A DNA stretch of 64,000 nucleotides from Datnioides undecimradiatus (GCA_008933995.1 WARS01000007.1:10468623-10532622), one strand, 5' to 3'. Positions 37,952 to 51,714 are shown, counted from the stretch's first letter. Made by a program: numbers and translations. The notes: generated from the letters alone by a model not told the origin.

Positions 37952-38956
37952 ATTCAGTTCAATTCAATTCAGTTTTATTTATATAGCGCCAATTCACAAC
38001 AAAAGTCATCTCAGGGCACTTTACAAACAGAGCGGGTCTAGACCACACTCATCACTATTAATTACACCCAACAGCTCCACCATGAGCAAGCACTTGGCAA
38101 CAGTGGCAAGGAAAAACTTCCTTTAACAGGCAGGAACCTTGGGCAGATCCTGGCTCTAGGTGGACGGACATCTGCCTTGACCAGTTGGGGGGAAAGAGAG
38201 AGAGAGAGAGAGAGAAAGAAGTACAATATAGAATAATGACAGCAAATGGCAGCAGAGGACACGGGGCAGGTCGGTGGAGCCACAGATCAGATGTTCAGCT
38301 CTGGAGCCACAGGTATCTGTAGAGAGGTACAGAGAGAGAGACCAGAGAGAAACAAGCACAGCACTAGGGGAGAGAGGACACAGAGTTAATGGTTAATCTG
38401 TGATGGTTAAAATGAGTTTGAAGAGAGAGAGGGAAGGAGGAGTGTGGAGACGATCATGAAATGTCCCCCAGCAGCCTCGGCCTATAGCAGCATAACTAAG
38501 GGGTGGCATGGAGGGGTAGTTTAGACTATGGTTGTAGTTCACATGGTAACTAGAGCTAGCTGTAAGCTTTGTCAAACAAGAAGGTTTTACGCTTTATTTT
38601 AAAAGTAGAGAGGGTGTCTGCCTCTCAGACCCAGACTGGCAGCTGGTTCCACAGGAGAGGAGCCTGATAGCTAAAGGCTCGGCCTCCCATTCTACTTTTG
38701 GAGATTCTGGGAACCACAAGCAAACCTGCACTCTGGGAGCGAAGTGATCTGTTGGGGTAATAGGGACTTAGCATCTCATTGAAGTACAATGGAGCTTGGC
38801 CATTAAGGGCCTTGTAGGTAAGAAGAAGGACTTTAAAATCTATTCTGTACTTTACAGGGAGCCAATGAAGAGAAGCTAAAACTGGAGAAATATGATCTCT
38901 CTTGCTAATTCCCATCAGAACCCTTGCAGCAGCATTTTGGATGAGCTGGAGGCCTG
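37952..38956 (-). mobile_element. L2/CR1-clade LINE, copy 2, 5'-truncated, inverted relative to copy 1
   Basis: On the minus strand it matches the last ~950 bases of the copy at 8300-10568 at roughly 95% over the stretches I compared. It begins at GGCCTCCAGCTCATCC in the reverse transcriptase C-terminus and ends in the same TATATAAATAAAACTGAATT-type tail. The heptamer ACATTCA flanks both ends (37945-37951 and 38957-38963) and fits a target-site duplication. An internal GA repeat (38190-38216) has expanded inside its 3' UTR. Confidence 0.88.
38545..38956 (-). pseudogene. truncated LINE reverse transcriptase C-terminus with premature stop
   Basis: Carries the [20 protein letters not shown] segment through [10 protein letters not shown], then TGA where copy 1 has CGA (arginine), a typical CpG decay change. 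The reading frame continues after the stop to the KAYS end. All catalytic motifs are absent because of 5' truncation, so it has no activity. Confidence 0.85.
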
Positions 38957-40039
38957 ACATTCACAAACTCATTCTCCTCCGAACACCACCCTTGAGTCCA
39001 AACGTTCCTGAAGGTGGCACCAGATGAAAGACCATGAGCCCAATGTCTTTAAAATTAAAAGGGCTTCTCAGCTTCAGAGCACAACAAGTCTAAGCAAACC
39101 CTGCGGTAATTTGCCTGTAAGAATGAGATCTTGTGTGCAAATTTGACAATTTGGCATTTTGCACAGTGTAATCTGATGAATATCTAAGAGGATGTGTTAC
39201 TGTACTTCTCTTTTTTCCTCTCCCTTTGCCTCCTGCTTGTTCAGCTGGGCGCCCAAACCACAGCTTGCGTTGTACTGCGCTCTACCAGCCAACCAGGCTT
39301 TATGTTCATTGATGTTTTGTTTTTTTGTTGTTTTACTCTTTTTAGGGCAGTTTAATTTGATTCACCATTTCCAGCTATTGCTCTGTGGCTATTGAAAGTG
39401 TTTCTTTGCTTTCATGCTGTGAGGATCACCTCCGTGGTGATGCAAGCAGAATGGGCTCCTGCTGCTGCGATCCCATTGGTAGGAAAAATCCACCTGCTTT
39501 AAGAAAATAAGTTCACAGATCCCAGGCCAGTCAACTTACAGTCTGAGCTAGTGACAGCGTTCAGACTGAAAAGACATCAAGTCTCTGTTGGACATCAACA
39601 ATATGTTATATGTTATGCTTCGTATTTGGTGTGTTTTGAAAAGCTCTTTTGGTGATGGATGTAGATGGTGTCAGGGGTGATTTGTAATTAAGTGGAAAGA
39701 CATTTTAGGGCGCCATTATCATTCACTCTAGATGATTATGACTGGAGTGATTAATGTGGCAATCTATGGTACAGACCTGACTCAATTCATTATGTAGCCT
39801 TATTAATGAGAAAGAAAATTAAAATGTATAATTAAAACACGGTGGAGACATTAAAAGTTTTAGTCTGTGTAATTTGTCTCTGGACAATAATAATAAAAAA
39901 AAAAACCCTACCACATTCAGCTGATATCAACACAAATCAGAGCAAGGTTATGATTTCAAACAGTTTTCTTCAACTAAATTTATATAGAATTGAAAGAAGA
40001 TACAAACAAACAAAAAACTGTAAATGTAAAGGGTGATAT

Positions 40040-40330
40040 GACATTTAGTCCCGGGCTCTTGTTCTGAGGTGATTGCATTAAATTGATAGTAGCACCAGCT
40101 GCTCATTTCAGAAGTGACCATTTATTTTAATCATGTTAACAGAATGGCTATTGTTGCTATGGAATCATTTCAATAATATTTATTAGGCCCAAACCCAGCT
40201 CCGTGCTTTTATTGAAAGCAAACGCATTACATTGGTACATTAAATTAAAGTGATCCCGTTTATTTGTTTCTATTGTTGTCAGATTAACCAATCCCACTGA
40301 ATGGCAATAGGCTGGCTTTCAGTTCAGAAC
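40040..40330. promoter_or_regulatory. candidate conserved non-coding element
   Basis: Repeat-free, with CATTAAATTGATAG, CACCAGCTGCTCATT (an E-box CAGCTG), TTTATTTTAATCATG and CTATTGTTGTCAG (a SOX-type ATTGTT core). The motif mix looks like a developmental enhancer; untested. Confidence 0.3.
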
Positions 40331-40717
40331 AGTCACCAGATGAATGGAGAAACAGTCCTTTGATAATAGAACCTGCCAGTTGTCCAAACTACATGAAATG
40401 GCTCAGCAGAGATTTAAGAAGATTTAAGAAGAATTTACTTCTCTACCAACATTTTGGTATCTGGATGGTCCTAAAAGCTACATGCCCATTTTTATGGATC
40501 TGTTCAATCATTGAAATCCGCATGTGTAGAGGATAATGAAAAATGCAGGAAATAAGGCATGGCTGCAAACAAAGTGGTCTCCTTCATCCTCAGTGGCACC
40601 GAGGCCAGCTCTCCACTGTGTACACAAAACCAATCTCTTCACTCGTTACTGCGTTAACCACATAATGAAGGAAGCTCTGTTGACAAGGTTCAAAGACATT
40701 GCATGAAATATTTTATT

Positions 40718-40842
40718 CAGTGATAGAAAGATTCAGACAAATCGCAGGGTCGTGAGTCAGAGTACTTATGAATGGCCACCCGCCTGCGTGCTGCATGGGC
40801 TGCACGGAAATGACTGAGGCCGTCGACAAATACTGAGAATGC
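40718..40842 (-). CDS. weak candidate terminal exon, unrecognised
   Basis: On the minus strand a strong acceptor (long pyrimidine tract then TTTGCACAG) ends at 40843. It is followed by an open frame AFSVFVDGLSHFRAAHAARR RVAIHKYSDSRPCDLSESFYH and a TGA, with AATAAA overlapping one base after the stop. CpG content is raised. A 3' UTR this short is unusual, so it may be a non-coding terminal exon or chance. No family recognised. Confidence 0.2.
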
Positions 40843-42659
40843 CTGTGCAAATGAAAGGAGAAGCAGTAAAGAAAGGCATGTGTACAGATGCTTGGCAGAT
40901 TGTATGCACGTCAGGGATTTCTGTGTGATCTCAGGCTCATGTCCTTCCTCCACAGGCAGGCAAATCCCGCAGGAATTCCTGGCTCCATTCATACAGTCTC
41001 AAACAGAAATGGTGTGAGGCACATGAGGGAATAGGCTGTGTGATAGTTCAGATCTTTTCTTTTCAAACCTGGTGAGTTGAAAACTGTTCACCTTCTAAAT
41101 CATGTTTTGTCACTGCGTAGTTGACAGTCACACAAAGATGTTGTACAAACCACAGGGAAATAACATACAATACAACTCCAACTCTAAAGGATCAGAGATT
41201 ATGTTAATGATTCAGAAGAAATTACAATCTGTTTTACGAGATATAGTTAGGTTTGGTTAGGTACAGGCACATTTATTTAGCATTCTGACGTCCTTTGTGT
41301 CCTGCCAGATTGGTGGTCGAGCTGCATATAGTACTCTTGCGCCTTTGTACATATACATACATATAATTTATCTGCGTTCTACAGATGTTACCTGCTATTT
41401 TTGCCTTTTTTGTATGCATGTTGACCTTTCTGCCTGTCCCTTTGGATTTGCTGCTTTGTTGGACAGTTGTCATTCTTGCCTTCAACATCATTTCATCTTT
41501 GAACTGCAACCCTGATTTCGACAGCAGTGACAAAGTAGTCCTCTGGCTTCCTTCCTCTGGTTTCTTGGCTCTGTAGTAACTTTACAGTACTTCTTCCATA
41601 GACATAATTCCTGGCTGCTAGAGGGATTTGTAAATTGAAACCCAACATCGTGTTATAGGGGAGTCACTTTGGTGATAAATCCGGTTGTTTTTCTTAAGAG
41701 GAAAGTCTTGAAACTTTTGTGATATATGCTGATTGTTCATTAAAGACACCAGGTTGCAACTCGGTTCAGCGACTACAAGAATTAGTTTTATCTGACAGTG
41801 AGAGTGTTAGACAGAAATGTTAGCCAGTGCTTTCATTTGTTGTTTTCAAGACAACCAGGGAGGATGTTTATATCTTTTTGACAAAAGTTGTTTATCCCTG
41901 TTGTAAAGTTCATGCAACTCTTTAATCTTACACTGTTATGAGCAGGTTCTATTATGGGTTGGAAAAGAATAAGCAAATAAAAAATAAATATAACTGTTTT
42001 CATCTGATCTATTTTCATTTAATAGCAGAATATGTTCTGCCGTCGCTGAGACACTCTTGAGTCGCAAGGCCATTCTAGTCATTTAGCACCAGCAGAGAAT
42101 GTTGCGTAGCAAATGGAAGAAAATATTGCTTTTACAAGTGACAGCGTTTGATAGGAGGCAGGAGATGGCCTCAGTGTGAACCTTCAGGAGCTCTGAAATG
42201 TTAAAAGGGGAGATGAGTTCCCTTTGGTGATTTCCAAAGATACAATACAATGATGCAATTTGGCAAAAGGGTGAATCAACACCTCTTTGACACAGTCGTG
42301 ACAAAAGCATTTAAAACCTCATGGTTAGGTTGTTCTTATTGCAGAGTGGCGGCACTGGATTGTAATAATTCATATAAATCTTTCTGTCATTGTGTCATCC
42401 CCCTGTGTGCTGTGGTTCAAGCCAAGTCACATCATAATAACGCTTGTCACTTCACAGGCAAACCACTAGGCTGAAATGAAAGTGATTACTAGTTGAAAAA
42501 CACAACAAACTCTTTCGTGTTGTGATTCATGACAGGGTTTTTTAATCATTTTTAATATGGTAGGTGAAATATTAGCCCCAGCTGTCCCGTCAAGGTAATG
42601 AAAAGTGCAATCAGACAGAAAACCTGGTCCTTCAATCCAAAAGCCAACCCTGAATTTAC

Positions 42660-42920
42660 AGAGCAGAGCAACTGCCGAAGCATCCTGCCAATATTCATGG
42701 GAGTGGGCGGTTTAATGCTCCCAAACAAGATAAAAGAGAGGTGATTTATCAGCTCAGATTACGTCTCTCATCAATGGAAGATCAATGGTTGATTTAAACT
42801 TGCCGTTTTATGAAGGCCAAACCACCCATCACACGAGTGACTCCAGCCACATCCAGGCTGGGAATGTGATTTATTACAGGGGATTATATTGCCGTTCAAC
42901 ACAGGATCGGTCGTGATCTT
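42660..42920. promoter_or_regulatory. candidate conserved non-coding element
   Basis: Repeat-free complex text with CCAATATTCATGGGAGTGGG, AGATTACGTCTC and GGGATTATATTGCC. Enhancer-like texture only. Confidence 0.25.
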
Positions 42921-43195
42921 TAGCTTCCTCCCACATAAAGACAGATGACTGGTAGTAGCATGCAGCTGATTTAGTAGACTGGGTTTACATTTAATTTCAT
43001 GGGTTTTGTGAAGAGATATTTAAGAGCCACGCCTATCATCTGGGTCTAATCACTGCGGCTTTGTGGTTTAATACAGTCAGTTACACCGAGTCCCCCCGCT
43101 TTTACCACAACATTTCTCATGCTAGTTAAATTCAAGTATGGGAAAGGAGGGAGGCAGGCGATGAGAATGTGTGACAGAAAGAGAGGGGAGTGTGA

Positions 43196-43198
<3 letters not shown>

Positions 43199-43228
<30 letters not shown>
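43199..43228. repeat. TG microsatellite
   Basis: Uninterrupted TG run ending in GCATGC. Confidence 0.95.
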
Positions 43229-43229
<1 letters not shown>

Positions 43230-46200
43230 ATGCCTGGAAGTAGCCAAAAGAGAAAATGTGTTTGGAGGAAGAAGTGGCCATCATTCATGAAGACAGGAGT
43301 GGTGTTAAATTCATCCAAAAATCATTCCGTCCCTTCCTAATGGCTCCACAGACCCCGGTGACCCACGTCAATGGTGGAGTTCAGGGGAGAGTTGGACTTT
43401 TCACACACGTCTGCACTCAGATTAAATGCAGGATGGGAAATGTGTTACGTAAATCTAATGAAAGGAAATGGGTTTGGGAAGATTTAATTTTTTCCGTTTA
43501 ATCAGTATTTCAGTTGAATTTTGGAGTTTAAGTGTCTTAGGGCTCGGTTTTAAAGTAAAAATGATTTTCACTAGCAGGTTAAGCTTTATATTAGGTCATT
43601 TATGGTTGTAAATGACTAAAATACTAATCACACATCAAACAATTAATCCGTCCATAGTATCTCATTTATCACATTTTTTGTGCAATTGTTGGCAAGTCAT
43701 TTAAAATATGACAATGTTAAAACATAAAGTTCTACAACTGCTCCTGACTTCAACTTGGACACCGCTGTAGTGTTCCATCATTGCTTCTGTGTAACCATTT
43801 AGGGCTCAAACGTGGCATTTACAGGCATGAAAAGAGTCGTTAAAAAAAAAAAAAAAATCAATTTGCTGACGCCTGCAGTTCCGCTGTCTTGCGAACACTG
43901 ATGCAAGGACACACTGGCGCTAACTTTGTTTACTAGGATGACACACAATCAGAAGAAGACAAGCAAAACACAAAGCAGGAATGTGTTACTCCTTCCTACT
44001 CGGCTGTGAATCAAATCAGCAGGATGCAAGAAAAGCCTATTGTGTAAAAAAAAAAAAAAAGGAGGAGATGCAGTGCCTCAGTGCTTCAGTAATCTAGTTT
44101 TATTCCAGAAACACATGACTTAGTCTAGAGTATAATTATAGGATTCAATCTTTGTGAATGAAAATTTAATTTGCTCCTTCCATTTGTGCAGTCCTGACAG
44201 AAAAAAAGTGGAAACTCCTTGAGATGTAGAAATAAAATTATGAAAAACAGGGCAAGTGTAGCTGTCAGAAACGCAAAGTCCATTGTGCAGCTCATGCTGC
44301 GCGAATAGCAGAAGAAATTCTTAATTATTTGGTAAGAACCGTAAGAAATGCTGTGTGGCTTATCAAAGGGAAGGAGGTGTGAGGTTAGTGATGGTAAATA
44401 TGTAAGAACCAACATTAAAAGGCTGGAGGGGTGTGAGAAAAGCGTGGGAGTGGAACTTCAGGGGAAAATGTGGGCGAACCAATAAACTTGCAACAAGTCT
44501 CCGCGCTGTCGCCTTTAAGACGAGCTGAACTACGCTGAAGTGCACTTCTCTCCTCAGTGCACTTTCTTCTCCTCTTACTTTATCCCTGTTTGTTGATTCA
44601 CAATTAGAGAACATCATCTACAAAAGTGCCATTTGTGAGTTTGACATCATTACAGGGATGTTGACTGTTCTGTTGCGCAGGAGCTTATGTTAATGAATCC
44701 AACCCCTTGTACAGTACACTTGCAGCAAAAAACAGATATAGCAAATTGGTTGGTTGGTTATGCATGATTTTGTATTAATGTAGCTAAAAAAAGGGTTGTT
44801 CTTTTTTAATGGAATTCACTTTGTATGTCAGCATCTTAATTGAGCAAGACCATGACATTAGAATATTACTGTCGACATATCTGTTTGCTTTCCGCTTAAT
44901 TTGTTGAATTGATCAAAATACATTCACATAGCTGTCTCCAGTAAAATACATGGCTTCATTTCATTTCGACTTTCTAATTGCTCGGTTTTAGATTCAGAGC
45001 TGTTCCTGCTGCTTTCTTTCTTCACAGTCATTAAGACTTTACTTTTGCAGATCAATAACGTTCTGTCTTGTTTTGCCTGGGCTCTAACATCATGTTTGGT
45101 TTTAGTCGCAGTTTGGTTTTAGTCAGATGATTAATTACGGTTTAAAGCAACGGTTTAAACACAACAGAAACACAAAATATTTCTCTGCATTCAAGTTTTT
45201 CTTTTCACTTCACATTTCATGAGATCTCAGTCCAGACGTTTTATGGTCCGCTAGGTCTTTGGTAGTGGTGCAGACAGTATGCATTCATTCAAACAGTGAA
45301 GAAGACAATTAACCACTTTTCAGAATTCCACCCAATGAGGGGAAGATGAATAGCGAGGAAAAGACAGTTGGTGGCCTGACTGGCAATTCAACAGAACTGT
45401 TGGCTGAGGACAGTTGGGCACAGCTGAGCCTTTCATGGTCACAGCAGCGACAGCAAATCAGATTTCCACACTGCCATGTTTACCAACTGTTGTGACTTTG
45501 TTTCATGAGGCAGCGTTGAAGTGCACAGTGGACATGAAGCAGAGTACAGTCAATCAAAACTTTCAAACTCTGCATAACTTCAATTTAGAAAAATGACATG
45601 AATGAATCTCGACAAACTTCCTAGGGTTTGGTTGCTGGTTGCTTTTTTAAAAATTGGGATTGATTGTTCCTCTATTATTTATGCTACTTAATTAGCACTC
45701 AGTTGTTAGATTTGCTAGTTGCTGACTTAGCAACAATATAGAAGCCAAACACCCTTGTGAAAGACTAATAACCTTTTTCAACTGTAGGAACCAGGGTAGG
45801 CAATATAAATGAGTTATGTGGTAAATGAGGAACAACCACAACACATGATTGCTGCACCCATTTCCGCCTCTGCATGTCCCCTTTGCAGCATCCATTCAAA
45901 CATCAGCAACAGTCGAGTGCAAAGAATTACCTGGCAACTTTCTGCTGTTGTTCTTTTGTGCCAAAAAGAACAAAGATGTCTTTTGTGTTTTTGATATTGG
46001 TGAATTTTCATAATCATGGCGATGCGTGGTGCACTTGGAAAGAGAAGGACTTTGTTTTATGTCTGCGCTTGCTTACTTCCTGGGGTTATTTGGTTGAAAA
46101 GAGACTTCAATCAGCTGAAAAGCAAGAAAAAAAGACGTAAAAAAAAAAAAAAAAAGAAAATCTAAATGCCCTCAAATCGTGTTTAAGAAATTGTCAGTCC

Positions 46201-46355
46201 GCTGGTCGGAAAGCTACCCCGACTCCTCTCGCTTCACGCTCCCCTGCTGTTATCGCACCTCCATGCTGTCTCAGATCTGATCACACAGAGTGCACAGCAA
46301 CACCTGCGGCCCTCTCTGCTGCACACAGTCTCAGCTATTATCTTAACCATGGTGG

Positions 46356-47125
46356 TGTCAGGCCCAGACTCAAAACAGGACTCAGGAGCAGAAACAAGTG
46401 ACAGCCAAAGCAGACTTTATTGTCATGACCCAAGATCTCTTGACAGAGTGACAAGTAGAGCAGAGCTATGAAAATTATTCTATAGAAAGCTTCCCTAGGG
46501 GAAGCCGCATGGCTACCTAAGGCTATAATATCTATAGGTAAGAGATTAAGGCAATGAAACATAAACGAACAAAAAAAAAAGCGTTCCAAATGGAGGAAAA
46601 ACTCACTAGCCTATGAAATCAAAAGAACAACAGAAAACACTCCGACTGGAGGATAAAACCTGACACTACAAAAGAGCAAAACAAACTTCTTAACAGTTAT
46701 CTAAATTTGAAAATAAAACCACTCACCTACGGAGGGAAAAAAGCAAACGATTCTAATTCTAATCTATCTAGAAAACAAATACTGATCTATGAACATTACA
46801 AACAAAATTCACTCTTTAAAGAGGCTTGGAAACACACTTGAGAAACCACGAGGCAAATCTAAGCTATGGCATGAACTATGAGAATGGGTTGGGGCGATCG
46901 ACAAACGAAACACTCTGGCACAGGACAAAGGGAGACGCAGACTATTTAACACATGAGGGTAATGAGGCACAGGTGGACACAATCGGGAATCAGGGAAGAC
47001 AATCAGACAGGTGACACATGAGGAAGGGCAAGTGACCTGAAACGAGAGGAGAGTTACTTTTCAAAATAAAACAGGAAATGACAAGACAAAAACCAAGACG
47101 AGACAAACCTCACTGCGGTGTGACA
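46356..47125 (-). mobile_element. solo LTR of a retrotransposon, 770 bases
   Basis: Plus-strand ends are TGTCAGGCCC and GTGTGACA, the TG...CA form of an LTR with short inverted ends. The pentamer GGTGG flanks it on both sides (46351-46355 and 47126-47130), a 5-bp target duplication. Read on the minus strand it has a TATA-like TTAAATAGTCTGCG segment near 46950 and an AATAAAG polyadenylation signal near 46420, about 65 bases before its end. This is U3-R-U5 order. No internal genes or second LTR are adjacent, so recombination between LTRs probably removed them. Gypsy-type is likely from similarity to other fish LTRs, by memory. Confidence 0.8.
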
Positions 47126-50100
47126 GGTGGTGCTGCGGATGATTTCATTTCTGTGTATTTCTTTTTTTTTTCTTTTTTGTTTTTTTTTGTTTTTGACCTT
47201 CATGTGTTCACCATATTATATTCTTAATTCTGGAGACCTTGTATTCGGCAGGGACATCTCTTATTCACCTGGGAACAGCTAATTGTCTCACCAGGTTTTC
47301 TCAAGGTTGAATCCAAATCGTCCATTCTTATTGTTTGCTGAACTTTCTCAACATCCAGATGCAGTCCAGACTCCAAAAGACAAATACTCATGAATACTCT
47401 CGCATGATGTTAGGGTAGCCAAGACAGTTCTGATGAACCAGGTTCAAACAATTAAAGCCCCTTTCACAATGCACAAAAAAACCACTAACACTTGCTAAAG
47501 TCTGGCTTTTGTCATCATTGTGAAACGGCAAGATTGGCATTCACTCTCGGGTCAAATGAGTCTGCAGTAGTCACAGCTGTTTGTTGGCTTGTCTCTTCTC
47601 CTACGCATTCGAGATGCCTTTTGTAATGTCAAACGTGACACAATAGTTCTTCATCTCACTCATCTCTGTTGCTGGCAGACCAAACTTTGACTCTCTCCAC
47701 AGACACCCCAGCCTTCACATGTCTGACTCCTCCCTCTACACCTCACCTTGTTGCCACCTCCGCTTAGGCTGCACGAAAAGTTGTTAGGTCTGCAATGTTG
47801 CAGGCAGTGGAGAGAAGATGGTTTGATAGATAGCCTCCTCCACTTTCAATCTCCCTTGTCCTTCTCTGCATCCGTCTTAAGACATCACGCTGAATGCCAC
47901 AGTGAAAGATTCCTCTCACAATCAACATTTCACCACTCCCCGTCCTCTGTTAATCCAAAATCCTCCACCTTGAAACCAGCCTATTCCTCCCACCTTCACT
48001 TTCTGCCAAAGTGTTTGGCAGCAACTTTAAGAAAAAAAAACAAAACCCTGACAACGTCCAAAGCTTCTTCCCCTAGCCACCTTTTCACTTCCTCTCAATT
48101 TACTCTCTGTCTCCTCCTCTAATCGCACCGGCCCTGACTTATTGTCTGTCTCTCGGCTCGTCCCACATGCAGTCTGCTCGAAGCCTTTCTTGTTCAATTC
48201 CTCAACCAATCCCTTCCTTCCTCATGCGCACCATTGCGCCTCACTCTTGATGACCTGGAGATCTCTTGGTATGCGCTCTGCTGGTTTATACCTGCCAGAT
48301 CACAGTTATGCTCTGTTCACACACTCAGAGAAGCAGAATTTAATGACTTCTCCTTGCTAGTTTTTCAATAAATTACCTGCCAAAAGGGTTAAGATTAGCT
48401 TTGAGGTGTGGTAGGGATTTATATAATTAATAACGAGGCTGGGACAGACAGAAAAGCATTGGCTGTTGCTCAAGAGCCTCGTGCCTCCAGCTTCTCGTGC
48501 CCCCGACTGATCCATCGCATCAATATATTGCGTACCTTTTACTTAGCAATTGTCTAAGTCTTAGCTGTAGGGTATTTTGTATTAGTTAACTTCTGCTGTT
48601 AAAGCAGCTGCAGTTACAATGAAAATTGTGTGCTAACATGAGAGGGCACCGAGGGGTCTCAGCCATCTTTCAGTTGATAATTGTACAGTGTGATAAAGTT
48701 CATCATGTTGCAGTGGAGTGTACACGAGGCAAAGAAGAAGAACACCTCTCTAAGTAATAAAACCAGACTTGAGGAGATGGTGGAAAGGAAAGGAAAACAC
48801 AAGTATATTAGATGAAAAACAGTTCTGATTATAAGAAAAAAAAACCTTTATTATTATTATTGCTGCTTATTAAGTTGTTGCACGCTACTATAGAGGTTAC
48901 CCTGCTAACTGCTAGCCCAATACTTGGGGAACTGAATGGATGTGGACTCTAGTTTCTGATGGAGGGGTGATGAACACTGAATGCAAAACCAAAGCTGATC
49001 TTGCTTGCATTTAGCGGGGTCTTGGTTCATGCATGACCTGTGGACGACTGGAGACTTTTTCCAATAAAGTGGAAAGAATAGCACTTTCTGCTGGCAAGTG
49101 ACATTTTTTATTATATTTGTCAATTAGATTATTTTTATACAAAGTAGTTTGAAGTGCATTTTCTAAGGAGCTTTAGTTAAACTAAACTAGAGTTCTCTCT
49201 CGGGTAACTTTGCTATGCTTCAATTTCTTCCAGTGTGTATGTAGTATGCTCTCAAAGTAGGTTCCTTAATACAGCTAGCATGGTTGTTTGATGCTTTTGT
49301 GCGCAAACTGCAGTCCACAAACTAAAGTCTAAAGTCATTTTACTGAAGATCTCACTAAAAGATGAAACCGTGTGCCTTGCTATGGATTTACGTACCTGCA
49401 GAACAAAAAGGGGATCATTGCATCGTCTCGTGGTTCAAAAATTAATTGTTAACCAGTAACAAACTCATGCACTCATCAATGGCTGTGGCACATCTGAGAG
49501 AGGTTTGAGGTAGGCTTTACAATATTACAGTATATAGCATTTATTTAATTTAAGATATTTACTGTTTTTAGTATTTTAACACCAGATAATTAGTTTCCAC
49601 AAGACTCTTGACCAAGTTTATTGGGAACTTTGCAACAAAACCTTGACAAATTTTTATTATTATTATATTATTTCTGTGATTTTGTTAAGATCTGACAAGG
49701 TGCCTATCACTTTGCTGTTACGCTGTCATTTTTTAATACAAATGTTAAATATCAGACTTTAAAACGTGCAGAGAAAAACCAAACAGATGTCAACCATCAT
49801 CAGTGCGCCTTCTACTCTGAGTCAAAGCACTAGCCCAATAACACTTTTTTTTTACCTTTTCACCACAGTTTCTGTACCTTGTCTCACTTAACCCCCTGTC
49901 AGAAGTGCTGCTACAATCTTGATAAGTCGTTGTGTTCACTCCATTTACAAAACCACAGATTGTTTGGGTGTCTACAGTCTGACAGGTAAATTTCTCTGAC
50001 AAATGTCTGTCTCTCTGTTCAGCTCCCATTTGTAAATAAATACACACCCTGTCTGTCTCCCTTTGCCAGACTGCGTCACATCAGATCTGCTCCGAACCAG

Positions 50101-51714
50101 AATGCCCATCAGAATGACTTCAATCACACCGTGTGCTGTGTGTGTGTGCGTCAGATATTCTAGTCTCCACCGCCATTAGTTGGCATAAAATTTCAAATGT
50201 GTGTCTGAGTTATAAGATTAGATTCCTAACTGTATCATTCATAACTTCAGTTTATCTGTGTCACACACAATTACAGTAACATTTTATATTTATATTAATG
50301 AATTATAAGGGAAGTGGTATCTTTTCTGTTGTAGGTGTGAACACAAGATTTACAGTGGAAACAGTGAAAACCTGTGGCTGCATATGACAAATTTTAAAAT
50401 GATTTCCCATTTTGAGTGTTGAAAAAAAAAAGCTACATATTCCTATAAAAGTGCCTGTAAGCAACAATTTAAAGTCCCAGTGTGAATATTAATAGGTTAG
50501 TAGATGTTGCCCTAGTACCAGGAAAACATGGACAAGCTGAAAAAGCAGCAGCTGCAGCGTTGCCAGTGTCATCACACGCACATGTTTGCTCTCAATCCAA
50601 TGCCAGGTCATGAGGCATTATCCACTGTAACATCTGCTGTAACTTATTCTGTCCTTATAGGCATGGTGTTGAACAAATCCAGTGATGGTGATTGCTCATC
50701 AGAACACTGAGATACCATGAACAAGTGTAAGATAATACACACATATGGGCACAATAATACTATGATGAATCTGCTTCCAGACATGCCGTTAAATAGTTTT
50801 TACACTACCCAAAGGCATACCTCATTGTGATCACTGGCTCCTTTTAAGTTTTATCTGTTCTTAAGTTCTCCACACTGGGACATTTCACCATTCAGAAAAA
50901 AAAGTGTCCCACAGTGAAACGAGCTAACATAATACCCTCCATTCCTATCTTTCTCCCGCTCCTTAAATTGGTTTCTCAGCAGGTCCCATTGAGGACCAAG
51001 ACTTCTTTCACCCCAAATCACCTTGGTTGACAGTTTCATCAGAAAAACACATGTCACTTAATGGAACTAGCATCTACGAGGTCCAAATGCACTTGGTCCC
51101 ATGTCTTAATGCCTATTTCCTCGCTATCCTATTCAGAAACATGCCTTTTATAGTGTATAGGTCCCTATAGTCCCCAAATGGATGGGGTTTTTCTTTTTTT
51201 TTTTTCCTCTCCCTAATCGACAGTTTCATTGCAGCCTACTTAGAAAGCTCACGTCTGATCCAAAATATCTGTCTCAGTTTCATTCCCGAGGCCATTTTGT
51301 AACTTATCCAATTTGCAAACACGGTTGTCGGTGCAGCTGTCTCAGATCAGACACGAACTGTCTGTCTGGTGAGTGACATCAATCGTGTTCAATGTCTCAG
51401 TCCATTCAGACACAAAATGACATTTAGTGGGTCAGCCTATTCCCAGTGTCTCCTTCTCTCTCTCTCTACTCTTCCTTAACTTTGTACAACTGTGTATAAG
51501 TATGTCTGCGTATGCGTTAAAGTGCACAAGTGTAATAATATGCTTGGTTGTTTAGCATGAGCCCATTATCATATTTCATTCAGTCCCCAGACACGGTGTC
51601 CTGTCTCTTCCCAGATTGCTCCACCTGGATGGATGACTGCATCTCAGACATGTTTGCGCCAGTTTTAATTTCGCCACACAAGTATTCAATGAGTCCAACG
51701 CTTCCGTCCAGACT
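47126..51714. other. AT-rich non-coding stretch
   Basis: T-rich tract at 47159-47190, pyrimidine-rich DNA at about 47690-48190 and AT-rich unique-looking DNA to 51.7 kb. No supported gene. The longest open frame in the pyrimidine tract (47748-48122) is composition-driven. Confidence 0.5.

Larger units (their letters stand above)
38964..46355. other. AT-rich non-coding stretch
   Basis: No confident gene. Includes enhancer-like blocks near 39.7, 40.1 and 42.7 kb, a candidate minus-strand exon near 40.8 kb, a tandem 12-mer (AAGATTTAAGAAGATTTAAG) near 40410, a TG microsatellite and poly-A tracts at about 43842-43856, 44046-44060 and 46139-46155. Confidence 0.5.

Noticed and set aside
39438..39471. 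MGSCCCDPI-like start followed by a possible donor
   Set aside because: Superficial resemblance to myristoylated protein starts; only nine residues and no downstream exon.
47748..48122. 124-codon Ser/Leu/His-rich plus-strand frame
   Set aside because: Driven by a pyrimidine-rich tract. A faint resemblance to LINE linker regions could not be supported.
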